A stretch of DNA of 64,000 nt from Craterostigma plantagineum (taxonomy: Eukaryota > Streptophyta > Magnoliopsida > Lamiales > Linderniaceae): positions 2,728,001-2,792,000 of the forward strand of contig JAPQWV010000001.1 in NCBI GenBank assembly GCA_027422505.1, in the 5' to 3' direction. Under the pieces are notes generated by a model. It ran no database searches. It saw only the letters and a list, made by a program, of their open reading frames with translations, and was not told the origin of the DNA. Below, one piece after another: positions 57,071-64,000 of this stretch (its first letter is position 1; every line of letters starts with the position of its first letter). The position numbers were made by a program, and so were the translations under genes.

Positions 57071-57986
57071 GCATGTTTGAATAAGACGATGGCAATGATT
57101 CGTAATTTTTTTTGTTTATTATGGGCAAATATGTCTTTTATCATGGATTACGTCCTTATTTCTAAATGAAACTTAAATTTAGGTACCTATATCTATATGA
57201 AACATAAATAGGGCCTGAAATCAAAAGCAAACTTATAAATTGGGCCTAACATGTAATTACCTAAAAAAGGATAGGAATTTGCAACTTTAGTAAAGGTCGC
57301 GGAGGCTAGTGGTTTGTTATTTAGTTTTTTCAGCTACAGAATCATTTCATTAGAACTAATTCCAACTTGGACAAACTAAGATGCCTACATTTATTTTGGA
57401 ACATACATAAATATATGTTTTCTATTGACATCACCCTAGATGTGAACAAAAGATATTGTTTTCTTAGTGGTGTAGAGTGCGCGCATAGGAATTATTTCAG
57501 TCATGCCTACAAAATTTATAGCAAGTATATAGGAAATAAAATATATATATATATATATAGATACAGTATACTAAATGTAGGGCGAAAATAAATGGTTGCT
57601 CTTGTTTGTGTCAACCAATCCAAATCAACACAGATTACGATATATGCAATATCGAATAACCGACCACTCGAAGATATAATGAGCTAGCAATTGACATTCC
57701 TTCAAAATCTATTATTAACGTGGGCTTTAATTTAGTTTATAATTACTGTCAACCACTACATATATTTCATTTAGCCCATTAACATTTGATCAAAATGGAA
57801 CAAGTGTTTATTTGAATGAGCCCACTAATAACTTCAAATTAAAGCCCAAGAATGAAATTCAACAACCAAGGATAAGAAACGAAACGTGGAGGTTTTCTGT
57901 CATCATCATCATCTTCCCTTCCCTTATCTTCTGCGCGAATCACAGCTTCGATAAAGATAATCGGAAAGTGAAGATAATCAACGAAA
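57071..57986. other. Upstream region of RPS13
   Basis: Contains a (TA)n run (57541-57558) and presumably the RPS13 promoter. No TATA box is clear; housekeeping plastid-protein genes often lack one. No other gene. Confidence 0.4.
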
Positions 57987-59090
57987 ATGGCACAAGCGTT
58001 AGCTACACCTGTGCTACCTTCACTCTCTCTAATCTCAAGCCCCACCTCAATCAACTCAAGGACGAGCCTCTCTTTCCCCATCATATCAACATCTTTCCCC
58101 AAGGTAGAAGACGGAAGAACATCTAGAATGCGATTTCTCTTCAGTGTTACACCTAGTGAGAGTTTGAATTCGAATTTTTTTGTTTTAGGTTGGTGGGCTG
58201 AGCATAAAATGCGCCCGTGTTGGTGGGGTTGAGATACCGAACAACAAAAGGGTTGAGTACTCTCTGCAGTACATCCATGGAATTGGGCGCACAACTGCGA
58301 GGCAGATACTCAACGATTTGAGTTTCGAGAACAAAGTGACCAAAGATTTGTCCGAGGAAGAGCTCACTACGCTTCGTGAGGAGGTCTCTAAGTACACCAT
58401 TGAAGGGGACCTCGTGAGTATTCTTCTCTTTTCTGCTGTTGTTCAGTTCTGATTCTTCAGTATCTTTTGCATGACTTTGATGCATTGCTTGGAATGTTGT
58501 CCTAGCTAGTTGCATTTCGATACTTGTTGGGAAAGTTTGAATCCTTGCACATATAAGCAATAGAATTTCCTTTGAACGTCTCAGTAATATTGAAACCAAG
58601 AACTGTATGAGCATTTCGGTTGAAGAGGCTTTGGTTTGTCTTAGCTTAGTTGATGAATCTGATGGTAGTTTATTGTTTGATTTGAATGATGGGATTCTTC
58701 GTTCCACTGTTGTTGCATATAAGGGTTACAGCTTTGACCCGATTGTCACCAAGGGAAGTAACGTCTTATTGCAAACCAAGTAGGGCTATGGTTTTCTAGT
58801 GTGTGGTTGTCCACGAAGTATCAAACCTTGGCTTTGTATAGGGTTCACAAATGTGCTGTCGTGTGCGTATCTTTTTGCTCAAAAAGCTCGTTGTTAAGCT
58901 GAATTTACTCATCGTCGTGGGTTAACAGAGGAGGTTCAATGCACTTGCGATTCGAAGGCTGAAGGAGATACAGTGTTACAGAGGAGTTCGACACATTCAA
59001 GGGTTGCCTTGCAGGGGACAGAGGACTAAGAATAACTGTAGGACTTTGAAGGGTAAGAGAGTTGCTATTCCTGGGAAGAAGAAGAAGTGA
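57987..59090 (+). CDS. RPS13: 30S ribosomal protein S13, chloroplastic (3 exons)
   Basis: Exons 57987-58103, 58189-58413, 58929-59090; GT..AG, phase 0 at both introns, 167 residues. The first exon encodes a Ser/Thr/Pro-rich, acidic-poor plastid transit peptide ([20 protein letters not shown]). The mature part starts near [19 protein letters not shown] and is a complete uS13 protein: [18 protein letters not shown] (helix-hairpin-helix), the [15 protein letters not shown] helix, [19 protein letters not shown] and [19 protein letters not shown], with a basic tail KKKK. It sits in the head of the plastid small subunit near the P-site and bridge B1. Chloroplast rather than mitochondrial assignment rests on the transit peptide and the [13 protein letters not shown] start. 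Confidence 0.95.
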
Positions 59091-59267
59091 TTTTCCCACT
59101 TTCTTTTGTTTTTCTTTTTTTGTAACTTGCTTAATATTTCTATGCGCAATGTTGGATATATATGTAACATAACCAAACAATGTCTGGTTATTTCTTAATT
59201 TTGTATCGTGTTTGTGTTTCAAGAATGATTTTATTTCATCAATTTAAATCTCCTTCCTAGAAATGCG

Positions 59268-59676
59268 GTGTTCGGTACGTACCGAACCGAAATTTCTGTA
59301 CACCTATTTTAGATGCCGAATATCGAACCGAATATTCAGTTTTATCGCATTTTTTTGGTAAATTCGGTTTTTACCGAAATAACCGAAATTTAAATAATAA
59401 TAGTAAAAATTTCAGTAATATTTAAATTAATACTTATAATTAATATAATTATAATTTTATTTTCAATATTAATATAATAAAATTTATTTTAATTTTAAAA
59501 TTTCGGTAATTCGGTAACCGAAATTCAAAATCTACACCGAACCGAATTTACCAAATTACCGAATTTTTTTTAAGAACCGAATACCGAACCGAATTTTTCG
59601 GTTTTGTTCGGTTTTATACCGAATTTTCAGTAATTCGGTAAAAATTCGGTCGGTATACCAAATTACGCGCACCCTA
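59268..59676. mobile_element. hAT-like MITE rich in TTCGGT/ACCGAA
   Basis: The body is packed with ACCGAA and TTCGGT in both orientations and an AT-rich centre, a foldback. AAATGCG flanks both sides (59261-59267, 59677-59683), extendable to 8 bp with one mismatch. The right end reads GCGCACCCTA; the left end (GTGTTCGGTACG) is a weak match, so it may be clipped. It sits between RPS13 and ZYP1. Confidence 0.65.
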
Positions 59677-59683
59677 AAATGCG

Positions 59684-59990
59684 TTCGGTTGAAGTGACGT
59701 ATTGGGCCTGTTAACCGATTTAGGCCCAATATGAAACTTAGAGCCCAGTTAAAATCAGAGCCCAACCTAGAAATTAGTAACAGTAGAAAGGAGCGAGCAA
59801 TCAACAGCTGCCGGCGACATTATAAATACCATTTTCCCCTGAACGTTTGTAATTTTTTCGCGCGAAACCTTCATTCACACACATACACACTCACTACGGT
59901 GTGCGGGGGTTTTTCTATCCTTCGTTATCCCCTTTTCCTTTTCACGAACGGTAGAATTTTCAATTCAGAGCTTTGATCGTGATCGTCAGA
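59684..59990 (+). promoter_or_regulatory. ZYP1 promoter and 5' UTR
   Basis: TATAAATA at 59821-59828 suggests a start near 59853 and a leader of about 140 nt. CGCGCGAAA-like sequence follows at 59858-59866. Inferred by eye. Confidence 0.55.
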
Positions 59991-62900
59991 ATGAGTAGGC
60001 TATTAGGATTAGCAGGATTGAGAAGCTTGGGGAGTTCGTCAGGATCTAAAGTGAAAGCAAATGCGAATCTCAATGCGAATTTATCTTCTTCGAGTGTCTG
60101 CTCGGACTCGGTTTCGTCAGGAAGCTTCGTCAATTTGAAGCTGACAGCAGGTTCGTTGACAGTTCAGTACACGACGTACTTTTGGCAACGACATTCTGGA
60201 AATACGATTCGTGACTGATGTGTTTTCTCGTTAATCTGTCGATTCCTCAGAGAAATTGGTGAAGGAACAAGCTTCTGCGAAAACTGACCTGGAATTGGCG
60301 GTAAATAAATACTGAAGTCGTGTTTATGTTTAGCAGATATTAGAATGTATTCGGACACAGATTTGATTATTTTGATGATAATGTACATTTATGGTTTAGC
60401 ACTAAATATTGAAGCCTGATTGACCTTTGCAGAACTCTAAGCTAAAGATTTCGAGTGAGAGAATTCAAATGCTAGAAGAGAAGCTACAAATTGCTGTAAA
60501 TGAAAATGCTAGGCTTAGAACTTTGCAGAAAGAAGATGAGAAGCTTTGGACCGGACTAGAATCTAAGTTCTCATCAACAAAGGCTTTGTGTGATCAACTC
60601 AATGAGACGTTGGTGCAGTTGCATGCCCAAGTGCACCTCGGTAGGTTGTTTTCGGAAATAAGAGATAATTTACTCATAATTTCAAGTATTGTACTGAAAT
60701 TAGACTTTCACAGCTGAGAAGGATAAGGAGTTTTTCGAAGGTAAACTATCTGCTACATCAGTTGCTCTTGATAAATTCGATGAAGATATGAAGGAAATGT
60801 CCTCAAGGCTGGAGTCTGCTGATGAAGCTGTCAAATCTCGTAAGTAATAGTATTGTGATAATTAATCCGAATTTTTTAACTTTTGCAATCAACTTTTTCC
60901 GGATGCTCCCTCTGTTTTCTGTTCATGAATTAAGGTGAGAAGGAACTTGGGAAACTAGAACTTGCAAGGGCAGAGCTTGAGAAATCTTTCGGGAATGAGC
61001 AGAACAGAGCTGCGAGTTTGATTCGGGAAAAAGGTAATGTTAGTTAGAGACATCTTCATGCAATATTTCATGCTACTTTTGTTCTCCTCCAGGAATCTAA
61101 GTGGCTACTCATTTTTCATTGATTCTTATTGTCTTGAACGTGGTGGCGAGAGAAAATTTCATCATCTTAATATGCTCGTTGCCCGATTCTCTTTGAATTC
61201 TTCCTTTTAAGATTTTTTGATATGCTTCAGATTTCAAGTTTTTTGATCAGGTATTACGTTTTCCTCACAAAACCCTGAGAAAACTTCTCTTTCTCCTTCG
61301 GGCCTAATACTAGCATTCCGATACACTAATATCTTATCTTTCCTCCTTACTTTTTAACACATCAAACTGGTGGGTTACATAAGTACTTTTTGCTTCATGA
61401 TAAGCAGATGAAGTAATTAAAAAGCTTGAAGACGATGCAGCAGACAACAGAAAATCTGTGGAAAGTTTGATTTGTGAGATGGAAAAGTTGAGTGTTGAAA
61501 TAAGAGCAAAAGAAAATGACCTTCTTGAGTCGAGGCTTTGCAAGGCCAAAATGGAGAAACTTAACAAGGATCTATCAATGAGCAACCAGGATCTCACTAC
61601 AAAGTTAGCAGAGGCACTCGTGGAGATAAAAAATCTTGAAGTTTCTGTGAACATGTTGGCTACAAGGTTCACTGAAATAGATAAACAAAGTCAGACCTAT
61701 TCTGAGAAACTGGCTCAATATGATTCTATGGTTGAGTCATGCCTTATGCTGGGTAAACAGGAGAAAGTTCTGGCTGCTCAGTGTGCTAAAAGAAAGTTTG
61801 ATCAAATGCACGATAAGTACTTGACTGTTGTATCTGAGAAAAATAGTCTACAATTAGATAATGAAGACTTGAGCAAGAAAGTTCTTGAACTTCAAAAAGA
61901 ACAGGAATTCACTATGGTGCAGCATGCAGAAGAATGCCAATTAACTGAAGAGAGAATACGGAAACTGGAAGCCGAAGCAGAAATTCATATCTCCAAGCAG
62001 ACGGAACTGAAAATAGTGATAGCCAAATTGGAGGACGATATTAAGATTTCAACTGAAGACTCTCGGTTATCTGGTCAAAAAATGGTAAGTTTGGTGACTG
62101 AAGTATGTCCTTAACTCCTTATACCCTATGATATGCTACTTTTACTGGAATATTCTTGTCTTGCATCATGCAGCAAGATTTTATGCTAAAACTTTCTGAA
62201 GTGGAGAAGGAGAGTAAAGGTATTCAAGATGGGCTGAAGGCTGAAATTATGCAAAAGCAAGGGGAAATTGATCATTTGGTTAAGAAGGTTGAAATATGTG
62301 AAGAAAATGTTGAATCTCTGGAGAAAAGAGTCCGTGAGATATCAAGTGCTTTAGAAGAAAAAGATCAGCTTGTCTTTGATCTCAAGAACAAAGAAAAACT
62401 CTTGGAAGATCAGAATACCGGGGTATCATTAATCATCTTTGCATTTAGAAATGTAGAACAACCTCTATGATCCGTCACATGTTTTGGTCTTCCAATATAG
62501 ATAATGGCCTCTTTGATGGACGCCGAGAGTAAGCTTGATGAAGCCAAGAAAAACTATGATCACATGTTTGAAAGCAAGCAATTCGAATTATCAAAGCATT
62601 TGAAAGAAATATCACAGAGAAATGATCAGGTATGCTTCACTTTGGTTTCCTTGATCAAGTTCTTCTATTCATGAATCTGATTTTTGTTCATTTAGGCCAT
62701 CAATGATATTCGAAAGAAGTACGAGGTCGAAAAGCAGGAAAGCGTCAACGTTGAAAAAGAAAAGGTTAGTTCATGATCTTTTCTTGCGTGGTTCCGTCAT
62801 ATAGTTCCAGCACATTGTTAATAGTTATCTTTCAGGCCAGTAAAGAGTTGCAAGATCAAGAGAAAAGATTTGAACAAAAAATTGCAGAATGCAAGGAAGA

Positions 62901-64000
62901 ATCACACAAGCACTTGCTCGACTTGCAAGAAAAACATGCAGCGATGGTAAGTTGTCTATGAGAACTAACTTACTATAATAGAACATTACTGTGCCTATGT
63001 TCCCTTATAGTACTAAAGTCATCAACATCTACACTGTGTCAAGACTTCCTAACTGGTGATGTCTCTCATGCAGATTAAACAACTTCAGCAGGAACATCTT
63101 CAAAAAGAAGCAAACCTCGTAACTAAGAACAGTGAGGAACTAAGGCATGCACAGCTTCAATCTGAAAGTGAGTTCAAAGAGGTATGGACAAGGAAGCATG
63201 CTTTTTTCTTTGTTTTAAAACTTAAAATTAGTCCGACATCTTCATAGTTTATCCTGTTTTACTTGTCTTGCAGAAAATAAAATCTATCAGGTCTGAACAT
63301 GAAATTCAGCTAAGAGCTATGAAGTGTGAGCACGAAGATGAATGCCGACGACTCCAAGACGAGTTGGATGCTCAAAAAGCCAAGGTGATTTCCTTTAGCA
63401 GCATTATTAACATTTAAACTCTGACATTGATGTAAAAATTATTTTTCTCAGGAAGAGAGACAAAGAGCACTACTGCAGCTTCAGTGGAAAGTAATGGGCG
63501 ATAATCGTCAAGAGGACCAAGAAGTGAATTCCAAAAAGGTCTCCCTTTAATCTCTGAATACATAGCTGAAATTCAAACTGAACAATATGGTTGATGCCAC
63601 ATGTTTGATTAGTTTCGTGCTTTGGAATTCCGTATAACGGCACTCTAAGTGAAGTTGGAATTTCACAGAACTACACGATAAGAAATTCCGACAGTGGAAA
63701 AAGATCCCATCATTCAATTGACAGAAAAGCTGCTGAAGGAAAGGTGAACTCTGAAATGAAACATAACAAAATTTTCCTGTTGGTAGACATATATGGTGTT
63801 TGTTAATGCTCATATTTTACTCCAACAACTTATATAGGATTCCCGCTACGTGAATGAGGCCGAAACTCCAGTTTCAAACTTGCTAAAAAAGGTTGAGAAT
63901 GTAAATAGTGCAGATCCAATGAGTCTTCCAAAGCACAGCCGCAAGGTAACAGAAACATAATCTGAAAGTATTTGGAAAGTTTGTATAAAATTACCTTACG
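59991..64000 (+). CDS. ZYP1: ZYP1, synaptonemal-complex transverse filament protein, 5' 15 exons
   Basis: Exons: 59991-60150, 60251-60300, 60433-60640, 60714-60839, 60935-61033, 61408-62084, 62174-62422, 62501-62629, 62696-62764, 62836-62946, 63074-63181, 63274-63384, 63452-63538, 63669-63743, 63838-63945. All are GT..AG with closing phases, 789 codons so far; the gene runs off the window in the intron after 63945. The protein is a nearly continuous coiled coil with a short Ser/Asn-rich head ([20 protein letters not shown]). ZYP1-like landmarks are [59 protein letters not shown] and [20 protein letters not shown]1 bridges homologous chromosome axes at meiotic pachytene and restrains crossovers. 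Roughly 80 residues are probably missing beyond 64000. Confidence 0.95.

Noticed and set aside
58153..58707. 184-codon minus-strand frame over RPS13
   Set aside because: Overlaps RPS13 exon 2 and intron 2 on the other strand and shows no recognisable domain.

Overview
This is a gene-poor, transposon-rich window of a flowering-plant nuclear genome. The genes carry spliceosomal introns with GT..AG borders, intergenic DNA is AT-rich, and the protein set is plant-specific (sucrose transporter, nitrate reductase, plastid ribosomal protein, PSK SIMULATOR-type protein, ZYP1). The SUT1-type transporter points to a eudicot; the species cannot be named from the sequence alone.

Layout. 1-8519 is the 3' part of a Ty1/copia element, cut in its reverse transcriptase by a 4.3-kb hAT transposon (about 2464-6772) that still carries a long transposase frame. 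Its 3' LTR (7955-8519) is followed by a primer-binding-like site and the start of another gag. 9433-11801 is a Tip100-like hAT with an 8-bp target duplication and a 5'-truncated LINE nested inside it (12-bp duplication). MITEs lie at 12815-13761, 18202-18870 and 20667-20883. 14182-17624 (minus) is a complete five-exon SUT1-type sucrose/H+ symporter. 21156-24331 (minus) is a 12-exon PSK SIMULATOR-type gene. 25397-26116 and 26597-27316 are two 720-bp hAT MITEs in opposite orientation. 28937-30764 is a three-exon GT47 (exostosin) gene and 31787-32410 an uncharacterised single-exon gene. 32814-38154 (minus) is a complete copia element with LTRs about 99% identical, a 5-bp target duplication and four in-frame stops.

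38721-47277 holds two PIF/Harbinger elements head to tail, sharing one CTA target triplet. The left copy carries a 1.46-kb solo LTR, and the right copy preserves the matching empty site. The right copy encodes a broken HARBI1-like transposase and two SANT/Myb-like proteins. 47947-48390 is a TRIM. 49160-50172 is a long, nearly perfect foldback ending about 70 bp upstream of the TATA box of a complete nitrate reductase gene (50357-54371). 55301-56317 is a Mutator-like foldback with a 9-bp duplication, followed by a minisatellite (56690-57070). 57987-59090 encodes plastid ribosomal protein S13. 59991 to the window end is the 5' 15 exons of ZYP1, the synaptonemal-complex transverse filament protein.

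The host genes belong to unrelated processes (phloem loading, peptide/growth signalling, wall glycosylation, nitrate assimilation, plastid translation, meiosis), so no shared pathway or operon-like unit is implied. All exon borders given for the host genes were checked by eye for GT..AG and for reading phase. No convincing rRNA, tRNA or CRISPR is present. I found no clearly new biological system; the most unusual structures are the foldback beside the nitrate reductase promoter, the tandem Harbinger pair and the inverted MITE pair.
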